From Molanna angustata (Eukaryota > Arthropoda > Insecta > Trichoptera > Molannidae): DNA of 64,000 nucleotides. Numbering within the stretch: position 1 is the first letter of the stretch; each line of letters opens with the position of its first letter. The stretch is from contig OY754978.1 in the NCBI GenBank assembly GCA_963576475.1, positions 2,095,364 through 2,159,363 of the forward strand. The letters are read 5' to 3'. The translations under genes were made by a program, and so were the position numbers. This document shows, piece by piece, positions 35,016 through 46,345 of this stretch. The notes beneath the pieces are model-generated. The model was not told the DNA's origin. It ran no database searches and saw nothing but the letters and a program-made list of their open reading frames with translations.

Positions 35016-35615
35016 TAGCACTACAAGAGGGAAGGTTCTCATACAGATACGATAAGGTGCTTGAAATTGTGAGAGAGGCTTCCAGCCTTGCGGTGGCAAG
35101 AGCAATCAAAGGATTAACAGCATGGAAACAGTCAGTTGTAACATTTGTAAAACCGGGACAATAAGTCAGACCTACAACAAAGAAATTAATATCAATAATT
35201 GGGAAGTCAGATGACTGGAATATCCTAATGGATACGAGAACAGAGAGATATAACCTTCCAAAGGAGATCTGCATCTCGTCTCTTAGGCCTGACTTGACAA
35301 TTTACTCTCTTTCATTGAAAAGAGTTATTTATGTGGAGCTGACTGTTCTATGGGACACAAATATTCCAAAAGTACAAGGAACTGGTAGATAAAACAGTTC
35401 AAAATGGCTTTAGCATGAATATATATGCTGTAGAGGTGGGGGCGAGAGGCCTGCCCGCAAAATCTTTATATTCCTACTTTAAAGACCTGGGTCTCCCTAG
35501 AGGCAAAATAAAAGAATTTTTGGATAGGGTGTTAAAAGCAGCATTATCTGCATCCTATTGGATTTGGTTGCGCAGGGGAGTGGAGTATCAGTCGGAGATT
35601 GGTGGGTGAGTGGTT
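35016..35615 (+). pseudogene. Decayed retroelement-associated nuclease-like ORF, C-terminal part
   Basis: Reading across stops and one frame change gives ALQEGRFSYRYDKVLEIV, EASSLAVARAIKGL, LRPDLTIYSLSLKRVIYVEL (with ELT continuing) and, in the second frame, YAVEVGARGLPAKSLYSYF, DLGLPR..IKEFL and ASYWIWLRR. The layout RPD..(x)n..VxELT is compatible with a PD-(D/E)xK-like nuclease fold. From memory, similar C-terminal segments follow reverse transcriptases in some invertebrate retroelements; this family link is inference. A stop (TAA) at about 35160 and the frame change show it is dead. Confidence 0.5.
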
Positions 35616-35639
35616 AGCGTAACTTGAGTCATAAAGGGG

Positions 35640-36135
35640 CCCCTTAATCCCTCATACATAGTTGCAAGCCCATGTGGCTCGCCTGTTCTGGCTGGTACTC
35701 TGGTCGCCTGTGCTCGTGGGCCTGGATTCATGAATCTAGTGAAACTACGATTGCCTTGCTCTTTTGTATCTTAAAATTAAATAGAATGTAATATTATATA
35801 TTAATTATCATAATTGTATGTAAAAGGAATTTAAATTTCGAAATTCAAATACTTTTACTGCTATATAAATGTATCATTAATATCCAATTTATATTTATAC
35901 TTTGAATTTCTTTGGGATACTCTCCATTCCACCTCATTTTGTGTACCAATCCCCTGGCCTAAAGTCATAGCTTATGTCAGCTTTGTATATTTCTCACTAT
36001 GTGAGGAGAAGGAATAATTACATATTTATATAGTAATCATAAAAGAACTTGAACTCATCACATGGGTGTGCGGATTGCAAATTCGTGTCTTTATATTAGG
36101 TCTTCTATAGCGAGTTTAATAAAAAATTGTTTGAC
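35640..36135. other. Non-coding stretch after the retroelement relic
   Basis: It includes a GC-richer tail 'ctcgcctgttctggctggta' ... 'gtgctcgtgggcctggattc' that may be the 3' untranslated part of the preceding retroelement, then AT-rich DNA with nothing recognised. Confidence 0.35.
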
Positions 36136-36139
36136 TTTG

Positions 36140-36410
36140 TTAAATACTTTGAACAACCTCATATATTCAAGAGCTGTGTCAGACTAAAAAAGATATCTCT
36201 GGGAGGCATCTTACACTAAGGTAAGCTGAATCAGTAACAACTCCCTAAAGGAGTTGGACATAGTCAACGAAGCTCAAAGAGCCCTTTCACTAAAGAACTG
36301 AAAACAACTTTGTTTCATAGAGCAGCACAAAACTGAACTATCAGGGCCCTTGGAATGATCAAGAATCATTAAATGGCGCTATTAAAATACACATTATTAT
36401 TATTATAAAT
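36140..36410 (+). pseudogene. LINE relic, copy 2 of the 16.5-kb element
   Basis: 'caagagctgtgtcaga', 'ctctgggaggcatctt', 'aaaggagttggacat' and 'ttgtttcatagagcagcaca' follow the 3' end of the 16458-17326 element, with gaps and stops. It ends in the same 'atggcgctatt' block and an (ATT)n tail. Confidence 0.8.
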
Positions 36411-37091
36411 GATTGAGGGAGAATTCAATCTCATCAGGTATATCAGACTAATCCATTGATGTACTATGTATAAAAGTACCATTTCATTCATAACAGAGAG
36501 GTGCAAATCTAGCTCATCTCCTCGTGGTGCAGGTTAACATCAGTTACTAGATTGATTTCAGGTCAATGCTACTTGAAAAGATACCACTACATGATGTGAC
36601 TTACAAAGGACCCAACCTGCTGAAGATGTTAACAAGATGTCATCAGACCACCTTGCTTGGGGTCTGCCGACACCTCTTCGGCTTGTTCTCGGTCGCTATT
36701 CTACGATCTTTTTGGTCCATTGTAAATCCTGGCATCTGGCAATATGCCCAGCCCAGCTCCACTTAAGACCAGCGGCCCTTTCCGCTACATCGGCTACTTT
36801 GGTTCTTTCTCTTATCATGACATTCTGAATTTTGTCCCTTATTGAAATACCCAGCAAACTATATAGGTACCCTAAAATCCAAAGTATTGAATATTTCTTT
36901 TTATAAACAAAACATGTATGTCAGAAAAGAATAGAGTGGGAGTTAGTTCTTTTTTCCTACCCCGAATATATAAAGTATCAAACTATAAGATTCCCTAAAA
37001 TAATTGTGTATTCTACAATTCAAATTGTATGAAACAATGTCGTTACTAAATACAATCTTTACAAAAATTGTTATAAAAACTTTGAGATGTA

Positions 37092-37734
37092 TTGTTCTTC
37101 TTCTTCGATGGCGCTACAGCCCAAGTCGAGCCTTGGCCTCCTTCAACTTCTGCCTCCAACCCCGTCTGTCCTCAGCTGCCGTCCTCCAGTTCGTAACGCT
37201 TAAGAGCTGTACTGCATCCCTCCTCACCTCGTCCTCCCATCGCAACCTGGGTCTTCCTATTTTCCTTCTTCCACCTGGATGACCAGTCATAATTTACTTA
37301 GGAGTTCGCATATTTGGCATTCTCTGAACATGTCCAGCCCATCACAATCTTGATAGTCTTATATATGTTGAGATACTGGGTGATTCATATATTCTGTATA
37401 GTTCATCGTTTCGCCTTATACGCCACTCTTCCCCATCCTTCACTGGTCCACATATGCGGCAGAGAACTTTCCTCTCAAAAATGTCCAAAGCTTCAGCAGA
37501 TTTTATTGTGTCAACGTCTCACACCCATATGTAACCACAGTCCTTATAATTGTCTTGTATAGGATTATTTTGGTTTTTCTATGGACGTTTCGAGATTTAA
37601 ACACTGGTACCAAGGAGAAATACGTCCTGTTACCTGCTGAGATTCTTTTCTTTATTTCCTCCGCTTCCTCATTGCATTCCATGAGATGAGATCCCAAGTA
37701 TGTGAATTGATTGACTGATTCGAATGTGTGATTC
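37092..37734 (-). mobile_element. 5'-truncated LINE with 8-bp target duplication
   Basis: The minus strand encodes a reverse-transcriptase tail: RISAGNRTYFSLVPVFKSR, then KTKIILYKTIIRTVVTYGCE, and further on GHPGGRRK-like residues in a second frame. It ends 3' with a GAA-rich tail. The duplication GAGATGTA flanks it (37084-37091 and 37735-37742). The Y(G/A)xETW-type motif and tail are typical of LINE polymerases in insects. Frameshifts make it inactive. Confidence 0.75.
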
Positions 37735-38055
37735 GAGATGTACTGTTAGTTTATATATTTTTATAGAAAATGATATTATCTAGTTGAGGTATTTCGGTGT
37801 TTTTCGAATTTTAGGAAATATACATAAACACAAATTTGTCATAAAAAAATAATTTTTGATATTATTTATACATATTTCCAAAGTTTAACTTTTTATAGTT
37901 TTTGAGATATGTGGAAATAAAAATAAAAAATTCAAATATTCATTGCCCCTGACTAAAACAAAAATACAAAATTGTAAGTATAAAAGTTTTGTTGACCTAA
38001 AATATTGTACACATTCTGATATTTTGGGCTCTGTGCATCAAGCAGATCAAAAGTT

Positions 38056-38364
38056 ATAAGGGGGAATGACTGACACACAAACACACATAAAGAGGGGGGA
38101 CTAACTGGCACACAAACACACATAAAGGGGGGACTGACTGACACACAAACACACATAAAGGGGAGACTAACTGACACACATAAAGGGGGGACTGACTGAC
38201 ACACAAACACACATAAAGGGGAGACTAACTGACACACATAAAGGGGGGACTGACTGACACACAAACACACATAAAGGGGAGACTAACTGACACACATAAA
38301 GGGGGGACTGACTGACACACAAACACACATAAAGGGGGGACTAACTGATACACAAACACACATA
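38056..38364. repeat. CA/GGGGGG minisatellite
   Basis: Units of about 34 bp 'acacataaaggggggactga' + 'ctgacacacaaac', with a shorter variant 'ggggagactaactgacacac', alternate in about 61-bp pairs. It replaces the simple CA tract found at this position in younger Helentron-like copies. The minus frame across it is spurious. Confidence 0.85.
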
Positions 38365-38520
38365 AAATTTTCTACTCCAAATTCTGAGTTCATCCATATA
38401 TATGTATACTTAAAATATATTCTGCAAAGCATCTAAGTTGGTGTTCTTTGACTTAGATGCTTGGAAAAGTTGGAAAAACCATGCAACAAGTCCCTAAACT
38501 AAGCATAAATGCTCATGCTA

Positions 38521-38600
38521 TAGGTGGACGTGGCAGGATTCAAAATTGGGACCACTAGATTACTAACCCAGAGTGCTAACCGCTCTGCCACCAAACATCC
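38521..38600 (-). mobile_element. SINE family B head, copy 2
   Basis: The minus strand TGGCAGAGCGGTTAGCACTC and loop 'ttagtaa' match the tRNA-Thr-like head at 15924-15996. The B box is mutated (TTTTGAATCC). Confidence 0.55.
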
Positions 38601-38647
38601 TATTTTATATTGCCTATCTTATAGGATTTGGTAAAATTAATATATAT

Positions 38648-38830
38648 TTATGGTGATGTACTCAGTACCGGAACATGAAAAGATCTCCGAGGTTGTTGTG
38701 GAGCCGGTGTGTTGGAAGATCGTCTACGAGCGGCCCAGGATTGCGAGCGAGGTCTCTGGTTCTCCATCGCTCTCTGCGCTGGCGACACCAGCGGTGCAAA
38801 TGCGGCGATATTTTGCAAAGCGGTAGGCAT
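38648..38830 (-). CDS. Unrecognised 60-codon open frame
   Basis: The minus frame begins MPTALQNIAAFAPLVSPAQR and is Arg/Pro/Ser-rich, ending VLSTSP and stop. The tract is GC-richer than its surroundings, which hints at former coding sequence, but an overlapping minus frame (38862-38662) and plus frames are equally open. It could be the 5' end of a transposon gene. I do not recognise it. Confidence 0.15.
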   Translation of the reverse strand: MPTALQNIAAFAPLVSPAQRAMENQRPRSQSWAARRRSSNTPAPQQPRRSFHVPVLSTSP

Positions 38831-38924
38831 TTTGATAGTCCATTACACAAAAGAACAAACACTTAACAAATTGAAACTGTTGGAATATTATTTAAACTAC
38901 AACACACTTTATTTTTATAACTAC

Positions 38925-39086
38925 ATTTCTATTTTACTCACAAAACTCAAAGAGAATATTCAGTCAACTATACGCTCACAAGTAAACTGATTTGAACTAA
39001 ACAAAATTTCTATTTTATTCACAAAACTCAAAGAGAATATTTAGTCAACTGTACGCTCACAAGTAAACTGATTTGAATTAAACAAA
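38925..39086. repeat. Two-copy 81-bp tandem duplication
   Basis: 'atttctattttactcacaaa' at 38925 recurs at 39006 as 'atttctattttattcacaaa', and both continue through 'actcaaagagaatatt' and 'acgctcacaagtaaactgat'. Confidence 0.85.
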
Positions 39087-39089
39087 ATG

Positions 39090-39615
39090 AGATCTTGTGA
39101 CTTTGGATATGGGCCAAAAGTAAAAGATAATTTTATGGATACAACGCAACTTTTTTATGACTTTTGACTCTGAAGTAATATTTAAATGATTGTACATTTA
39201 CGCATATTTTAAGTGATAAACACGACGACCATATTATATCACAGAGGTGATAGGATTTGTAATACAATTCAAAAAATTCAATAATGATAAAAAAAATACT
39301 TTTAAATCACTAGTTGTAATGAAAATGAAACAAACATTCACATTAATTGACCTGTCTTAGATAATAAACGGAGTAGTGGCAGCAACAAACAAGTCGATAA
39401 TTGCTCAAGTAATTATAACACTATTTAGCGATTATCTTTCACACAAATATGTAAAATATCAACTTGGACCAACTATCACTCGTACATGACCATTGATAAG
39501 ATGCACTGATTATCAAATCAATTAAGCTGAGATAACAAATTTTAGTACACCCACGAAATTGCCACTTGCACCAGCATTCAAATAAATTTTATTTAAATGA
39601 TAGTGAATAGTAAAC
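39090..39615. other. Non-coding stretch
   Basis: AT-rich, with no recognised gene or repeat. Confidence 0.4.
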
Positions 39616-39619
39616 AAAA

Positions 39620-41300
39620 ACGAGTAGGTTGTAGCCAACACTAAACTCTCTACACAATAGTAAGTGTTCATTTTTTCTTCTTGAAAGGTTGACAATCTCA
39701 AAAAGCATTTTTATGAAGTACATTTCTATTAGATTCTTAAACAAATATAAGATTCCTTTTCACAATACACTCATAGTATGCACTTTCTACGATATACCTG
39801 TAGAGAAATTTTAAGTAAAATTGCATTTCTAGCAAGATGAGTATGTATGAAATAGAATTTCAATTTTGATGAGGCGATGTATACGTGTCAAGATAGAAAA
39901 ATGCAGTGTTTGGTTCTCACTGCCTACCCCTTGAGGAAGATAGAAGTGGAGAGTAAAATATACACTTGTCTATAGAGACACATACAATATCAATATGAAG
40001 TTGATCACTCAATTTTCTCATACAGAAGATATTTTACTTCTGTTATATACTAAGTTTAGTTTGTCGATCGACAATTCTTGATAGAACTCCATTGTACGTT
40101 GATATGTTATAAAAAATATAAAAATACTTGGTAATTGTTCTATTGTGTTTATTTGATCTATTGTGATTATTTGATTATTGACGCGTTTCGTGCAAAGCAC
40201 ATCGTCAGAATAATGCTCTACAAGACTGAGACTAGTGGTTATATACAAAATTTACATGGCAGGTGTATAAAAATGTTGGTTTTTGAACGGTTGAAAAGAA
40301 GTTATATAATGCAAATGAATCTATACAAATCTACGTTTTAATACAATGAATGTAGTTGGGCCACTGGTTGTAGTCCCCTGTGTCCATTAGGCCTTTAGTT
40401 TCCTTTTGTTACAGGCCTAATGGACACAGGGGACTACAACCAGTGGCCCAACTACATTCATTGTATTAAAACGTAGATTTGTATAGATTCATTTGCATTA
40501 TATAACTTCTTTTCAACCGTTCAAAAACCAACATTTTTATACACCTGCCATGTAAATTTTGTATATAACCACTAGTCTCAGTCTTGTAGAGCATTATTCT
40601 GACGATGTGCTTTGCACGAAACGCGTCAATAATCAAATAAACACAATAGAACAATTACCAAGTATTTTTATATTTTTTATAACATATCAACGTCTGTTAT
40701 ATACATTTTCCATACAAATATGAAATTTATTTCACATTGATATCGCAAATCATAGATTTTTTCTTAAAATTTTGACAATCCTTGAATGCATTTTTGCTAA
40801 GTGTATTTATATTGTATCAGAATTTCAAAGAGTAAACAAATACCTCGATTTTCCAAACTGTGAGAGCATTTTGAAAATTTTGAACAGATGAAATCATAGA
40901 GAAGAAATTAACGGATATCTATAGAAAACTAATCAGCTCTCAAGTTTATGGACTTTACATATAAAATATCAATATGAAGTCAATCGGACTTATAGTTTGG
41001 GCTGCAGATAGGACACAAAAAAAAACAATGTAAATGATGAATTCATAGAGAAGAAATTAAAAGTTGTCTATGGAAAACTAATCAGCTCTAGGTCTATGCA
41101 CTTATGTCGAAGTCGATCGGACTTATAGTTAGGGCTGTAGAGAGGACGCAAAAAGTTTGTACATATGTACAAACACATCGCAACGAAATTCATAGTGTGC
41201 ATTCTCTACATGATACCTGTTGAGAAATTAATGAAAAAAATTTGCTTAAAAATTGTGAAATCATGACTCTCCACTATTCCATAGTGTGGAGAGTAAAAAT
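39620..41300 (-). repeat. Dispersed repeat H, copy 2, split by a fold-back element
   Basis: It is inverted relative to the copy at 3125-4294: it ends at 41300 with GACTCTCCACTATTCCATAG and 'tgtggagagt', and carries 'gtcaatcggacttatagttt' and 'atgaagttgatcactcaatt'. The fold-back element at 40054-40693 interrupts it; the copy at 3.1-4.3 kb shows the empty site ('atgtatataacagaaataaa'). Confidence 0.7.
40054..40693. mobile_element. Fold-back element with ~290-bp arms
   Basis: The arms are 40096-40394 and 40413-40693 around an 18-nt centre. They are nearly perfect complements, except that the left arm has an 18-bp internal duplication ('tttgatctattgtgat'-containing). A direct repeat CTGTTATATAC flanks the element. 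Each arm has the same short open frame in opposite directions, so those frames are not genes. The outer left sequence 'gacaattcttgatagaactc' recurs inverted at about 44838-44880. Confidence 0.85.
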
Positions 41301-41304
41301 ACTT

Positions 41305-41820
41305 ATCAAGGTCTCACACCAAAGTATGTTGAGATAAGATGCTGAGTCAATATAGGTGACAATATTATGTGTGTATGTGAAACCATAAGAGATGTATTTC
41401 AGAAACAAAATGAATGCCAACTAAAATTTTTTTTTATTTATTTTATAAAATCGATTCATTACCATAAGACAATCTTTTCTAACCGACCAAAGTATCGAAG
41501 TTTTAAATACATAAGAATTATAATGAAGAGAATTTAGTTTTGTTTATAAATTCTTGTACATATAATTTGTACACTGGCAGGCATGTTGCCAGATGGTAAT
41601 TTCTTCCAACCAGTCATAGTAAATGTTAAATAAACAATACAGTGTACTATCACAATAAGATAATCACATGACAAAAATAGATAAAGATTACACAAGAAAA
41701 GTAAATAAAAAGAAAAAAGATTGAATATAATAACAGTTGATAGCAATGACGGGAAGACAAAATGATAAGGAGAGGAAGAAGAAATCAGGTATTATCAGAT
41801 AGATAATTTGCTTTACTCTT
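41305..41820. other. Non-coding stretch
   Basis: AT-rich. The minus frame 41746-41534 is hydrophobic by composition and has no recognised motif. Confidence 0.4.
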
Positions 41821-41826
41821 TTTTGA

Positions 41827-42060
41827 ATATTATTTATTTATTTATTTAGTTGCTTCTCGGGCAACTAACAGGTACTATGTCAAATATTAATTTAACACGT
41901 ACCCAATAACAAGTTGCCACATTCTGGAGACTTACGATATTAATCGTCTCACAGATCCAGACTGAAAACACAATTAAAAACTGTGTCTTCACCGGGAATC
42001 GAATCCGGGACCTTTGGATCAGCAGTCAGATACCTAACCAACTGAGCCACGAAGGCCGAC
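41827..42060 (-). mobile_element. tRNA-derived SINE, family A, copy 3
   Basis: It has a tail of TTTA repeats (41831-41850), the body 'aggtactatgtcaaatatta', and a tRNA-like head ending 'ccaactgagccacgaaggc' with B-box complement 'gggaatcgaatcc'. It is the clearest full-length member with copy 1. Confidence 0.75.
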
Positions 42061-42159
42061 AAAATTATTCATTTATAATTATTTTATAAATACAATAAAT
42101 TGCTTTTTAGTAAATCTTAAAATCAAAATATAAATTAATTTTACTGCAAAATTATATTA

Positions 42160-42300
42160 TTCATTCATTCATTCATACCATCACGGCATATCCCACAATG
42201 TGGGGTAACCAGCGAAAGGTGTGCGGGTGTGCATTGCCTTATAAAAGGGAGCACAACATATGTGTATACCCACACACCAGTCTCGTCTCATCTAAAAAAA
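42160..42300. repeat. SINE-like family D, 5' part
   Basis: 'atcccacaatgtggggtaac', 'cagcgaaaggtgtgcgggtg', 'ccttataaaagggagcacaa' and 'cacaccagtctcgtctcatc' parallel the copies at 1674 and 26290. Confidence 0.55.
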
Positions 42301-42329
42301 TTATATTATTTATTTATTTAATTGAATAA

Positions 42330-42958
42330 TTGCTTTTTCCGTTATTTTTAAAAACTTAGGAAATATCAGCATATAAATTTATCATAAAAAAAATGTTTGA
42401 GTAACACTGGAATTTTTTTGGAAAAAAAATAAATTTGAAATATTGAATTTGTCTATGTTTATACCAATTTTCAGCGTTCTAGCTTTTATGGTTTTTGAAA
42501 TAAAGGAAAAATTCAAAAGTTGATAACCCTTGATTTTTTTTAGTTAAAAAATGAACATGTCTTTGTTAAACAAGTACATATACATCTTCCTACGTTCTCT
42601 AAAATAAGCAGATAAATGCTTGTGTAATTGAAACAAAAATTCAACATTCTGAGTAAAAAAGTATTGTAGGCTTATAATTTTTGAAATTTTAGGCTCTGTG
42701 CATTGAGCGGATCAGAAGTTATAAGGGGGGTACAGGGACACAAACACAGACACACTGAATGTTCTACTCCGAATTCTGAGTAAATCCATATATGGAACAT
42801 ATATGCTACGAAGCGTCTAACTTGGTATTATTTGACTTCAAAGTTGGAAAAACCATGAAAAATATAGACCTGACATACAATTCTCACGTATCCTGGCTTG
42901 AAATTTTGTCGATATATTAAAAGAAATAAATTCTCTTGAAAAATTTGACAGTTGTATT
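42330..42958 (-). mobile_element. Helentron-like relic G
   Basis: Diverged blocks in copy A order: 'tttttccgttatttttaaa', 'tttcagcgttctagctttta', 'gatcagaagttataaggggg', 'gttctactccgaattctgag' and the end 'tttgacagttgta'. A 70-bp AT-rich insertion sits near 42535-42625. Confidence 0.65.
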
Positions 42959-42959
42959 A

Positions 42960-43615
42960 ATATTCTTTTACCAGATCACAGATGTTTGGTACAAACATTA
43001 ATAAATAAAACCATATATATACGGCGTGCCAAATTGCACTTGTTTATTTATCTTCTTTTAAATAATAAAACAATAATCATAATGAAAGACATAATTGAGA
43101 AAAAATATGATAATCCTATGACATGTATTAAAAATCAACATTACAAACAAAAAATAATTGTAACTTAATTAGTATTGTTCAGTCGGAAATGGATATCACT
43201 AACCAATATTGATATGTTCATATTTAAAATAAAGCCTCCCAATAGTGTTGTTTAGCAATAAGGTAAATATTTGAAGTTATAATAATTCAATAGAAACAAT
43301 AAATTCTTCATAATATAAATCTTCAATGACTTTTCAATCTTCTTAGAAATTAATTATAACCTCAAATAAAAGAGTAGAAAAAAATTCCAAGTAAAGTTAT
43401 TAAATTTTTGTCATAATTTAAGATAACTAAAGTAAAATGGTACATCAACAGAAGAGAAAATATAATGAAATTGGAAAAACCTTATAGTTTTTTCTTAAAT
43501 ATTATAAAATAAAACATATCTACTTGGTAATATTTATATTGGATATATTTGATCGAATATTTTTATTATTGCATATGCGCAAACATTGGATTTTTTTCCC
43601 TGTCGGGAGTCAAAG
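42960..43615. other. Non-coding stretch
   Basis: AT-rich, with no recognised gene. The 60-codon frame at 42986-43168 has no motif. Confidence 0.4.
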
Positions 43616-43617
43616 AT

Positions 43618-43742
43618 ATTTTTTAACAGATTTTTAATTATCTCAATAGAGACGAAGTTAGAAGTGCCTTGATTTCCCGGTTCTCCTACAATAAATATTC
43701 CAACTTCGTCTCTATTGAGATAATTAAAAATCTGTTAAAAAA
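43618..43742. repeat. Perfect-type palindrome 1
   Basis: Arms 'ttaacagatttttaattatc' + 'tcaatagagacgaagtt' and the reverse 'aacttcgtctctattgagat' + 'aattaaaaatctgttaa' surround a centre of about 40 nt. It abuts the fold-back element to its right. Confidence 0.85.
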
Positions 43743-44600
43743 TATATTTGATTATGACGCATTTCGTGCAAGACACATCAACAGAATAAAGCAGATTGAA
43801 GACCAAAAGCTAAGCTAAGTTAGTTTTAATATCATTTAATGATTCGGCGGATATTTTGTGGTAGTTAATATTAACCATATTTGAATCATAAAAAAACAAG
43901 TGGTTTATAGCGAATTTATGATTCAAATATAAGTTAGTTTTGCTTAGCTGGCATAGCTGAGGTAGTTTTTCATACAAGTGTGCAGAACGCAAACTATGTG
44001 AGCTAGTATGAAAAATGACCTCAGCTATGCGAGCTAAGCTAAACTAACTTAGTTTAGCTTTTGGTCTGCAACCCGCTTAACTAAAATTAGAGGTTATATA
44101 GAATTTTTTAGAGGTCAGGTGCATAAGACAGTTGGTTTTGAGAGGTTAAAAATTAGTTATATATTAGAAAATGAATATAAAAAAATATCAATCTCAATTT
44201 TAATAAAAATAAATATATTTTTATTAAAATAGAGATTTGTATAGATTCATTTTGCATTATATAACTATTTTATATAACTTTTGTATACACCTGCCCCCCT
44301 AGACAACGTGTCATTTACCTCAAGAAAGGAAACAAGAAAAGATAACTCAATGTATGGAAGTGACAGTTGCCAGTCATGTGGCAACTGTCACTTCCATACA
44401 TTGAGTTATCTTTTCTTGTTTCCTTTCTTGAGCTAAATGACACGTTGTCTAGGGGTCTGACCAGAAATTTGTATATAAACTCTAGTTTCAGTCTTGTAAA
44501 GCATTATTTTGAAAATGTACCTTACATCAAATGCGTAAATAATGAAATAAACCCAATAGAACTATTACCAGGTTTTTTTTATTTAATTAAGTATTATGGA
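43743..44600. mobile_element. Second fold-back element, with palindromes inside its arms
   Basis: The left arm 'tgattatgacgcatttcgtg' and the right arm 'tacatcaaatgcgtaaataa' correspond to the arms of the 40054-40693 element. The centre is near 44208 ('attttaataaaaataaat' and 'atttttattaaaat'). The left arm contains a palindromic block (about 43795-44065, with 'gaccaaaagctaagctaag' and its inverse) and the right arm another (44300-44457). Confidence 0.65.
44300..44457. repeat. Palindrome 2, inside the right arm
   Basis: 'cccctagacaacgtgtcatt' ... 'gtgacagttgcca' is followed by its complement 'tggcaactgtcac' ... 'aatgacacgttgtctagggg', with a 6-nt centre and arms of about 75 bp. Confidence 0.9.
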
Positions 44601-44647
44601 TTATTAAGTTTGTTATTATTTATTTGGTAGAATTCCATTCTGAATAT

Positions 44648-44829
44648 TATTAAAATGAAACACTGTTTGGATTCTACATACAATATATTTTATACTTATG
44701 CCGATAGCTATTTCACCTTATTAGGGCATTATAATAGTCTTGATAATGCCCTAATAAGGCGAAATAGCTATCGGCATAAGTATAAAATATATTGTATGTA
44801 GAATCCAAACAGTGTTTCATTTTAATAAC
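44648..44829. repeat. Palindrome 3
   Basis: The arms run from 'ttattaaaatgaaacactgt' to 'accttattagggcattat' and back, about 84-88 bp each with a 10-nt centre. A direct repeat TTAAGTATTATGGA lies on both sides (about 44589 and 44830), which suggests an insertion that duplicated its target. Confidence 0.85.
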
Positions 44830-44889
44830 ATTAAGTATTATGGAGTTCTATCAAGAATTGTCAATAGATAAACTAAATTAAGTTATAGT

Positions 44890-46345
44890 TATTAATTACA
44901 AAATTATGTATTGCTGAATTCAAATTGTTTCAAAATATTGATAAAAAATAAATTTACTCAAATTTGCACTAATAACCCATTGATAACTTTTAACTGAGAA
45001 ACACAGAAAACAAAATGTACAAAGTGGTGAGTAATTAACAGATAAGTCTTTCAGCAAACATAATGGTTGCAATAAATATTTTTGTAATAGAAATCAGCAG
45101 GCAGTTGTAGAAAGAAAAACTTACCTATTTACAAAGGTTTTATGGCAATTTCAGATTATTTTAAAAATTAGTAAAAAAAATTCTCTTTTTATTATCAAAT
45201 TATAAAAATTTATAATTCAGCTCTGGAAAACTGGGTCGAATTTGTTTTTTTTTTATTTACATTTTTTTTGTAAAGAATTTATTTTATATAAAACTAATAT
45301 GATGTACTTCAAAAATCTTGCAAAATAACAAATATGTTTAAATTTTTCGGTGTTTTATTTTAATATTGACGCAAATAAACAAGTCTGTACAATTTGTAAA
45401 GTACTGGTGCAATCAACTTGATTTTAATGTTTGATTGAAATTAAATTAGTAAAAAATATCAAATTCACAACTTTGAAATTATATATTTTTTAAATATGGC
45501 CACATCAAATTTTAGAGCAATATGAATGGAATTGAAAAAAGTTAATGAAATAAGGCAAATAATGTATAAATACATCTAAGGTATGTTTAAAATAAAATCA
45601 AATAGATGATAAAATGTTATTTGAAAATCATTTTTTGATTATGACTCCAATTATAAAACTACAGACACAATCAGTTAGTAAAGACCAAATTCAACTGAGA
45701 TAATTATCATTACAAGATGAACAATTCAAACAAATAAAAATATATTTTAACATTGTACCAATTGTAGTAGCAAAAAATTTAAAAAACAATTTTACAAATC
45801 TATCAAAATAAAACTATCTTCATAGTATATTTTATGATTACACACCATAGATATAGCCAGAATACAAATGTCGAACGGTAGAACAAATAATTTATGGATT
45901 TCAAAGTAAAGATATGGTAAAAGTACTTTTTATCTATCGGTCAGTTTTTACTTCCGATTCTGAGTTATGGGCTCATAAACTGATTTCAAAATTTGTATTA
46001 TTATGCGCTACTGAACGAATTTCGAACAAAACTCATCAAATGTCTACAAATCTGAGTCTACCATAGTCAATTTGTGCTCCATTCACTCGCTAAATTTTTA
46101 TCTTTACTTACAGACCGTGTAACAATAATACAATTACAATTTTCCTCACTAAATATATTTCTTATTTCAGACTGATGACAATAATTACAATTGATTGTGG
46201 TACAATTCATACATACATGCAATAATGATTCATTTACATACATACAATAATAATTCAAATTCAAAGATTTCAAAATATTCACGATTTTAAAAAGATTAAT
46301 TACAACTTGATTTAAATCATTATTAGTATCATAAGAATTCAGATT
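44890..46345. other. Non-coding AT-rich stretch
   Basis: No gene, transposon end or tandem repeat is recognised. The 96-codon minus frame at 46357-46067 has no recognised motif. Confidence 0.4.

Larger units (their letters stand above)
36860..38500 (-). mobile_element. Old Helentron-like copy F, split by a LINE
   Basis: Diverged internal blocks ('gtattgaatatttc', 'tttttcctaccccgaatat', 'tatagaaaatgatattatct', 'aaaagttataaggggg', 'ctaagttggtgttctttgac') follow the order of copy A. The middle is displaced by the LINE insertion at 37092-37734, and the CA-rich tract has grown into the minisatellite at 38056-38364. Termini are lost. Confidence 0.7.

Noticed and set aside
40135..40654. Paired mirror-image open frames (plus 40135-40341 and minus 40654-40466)
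   Set aside because: They are the same sequence on the two arms of a fold-back element.
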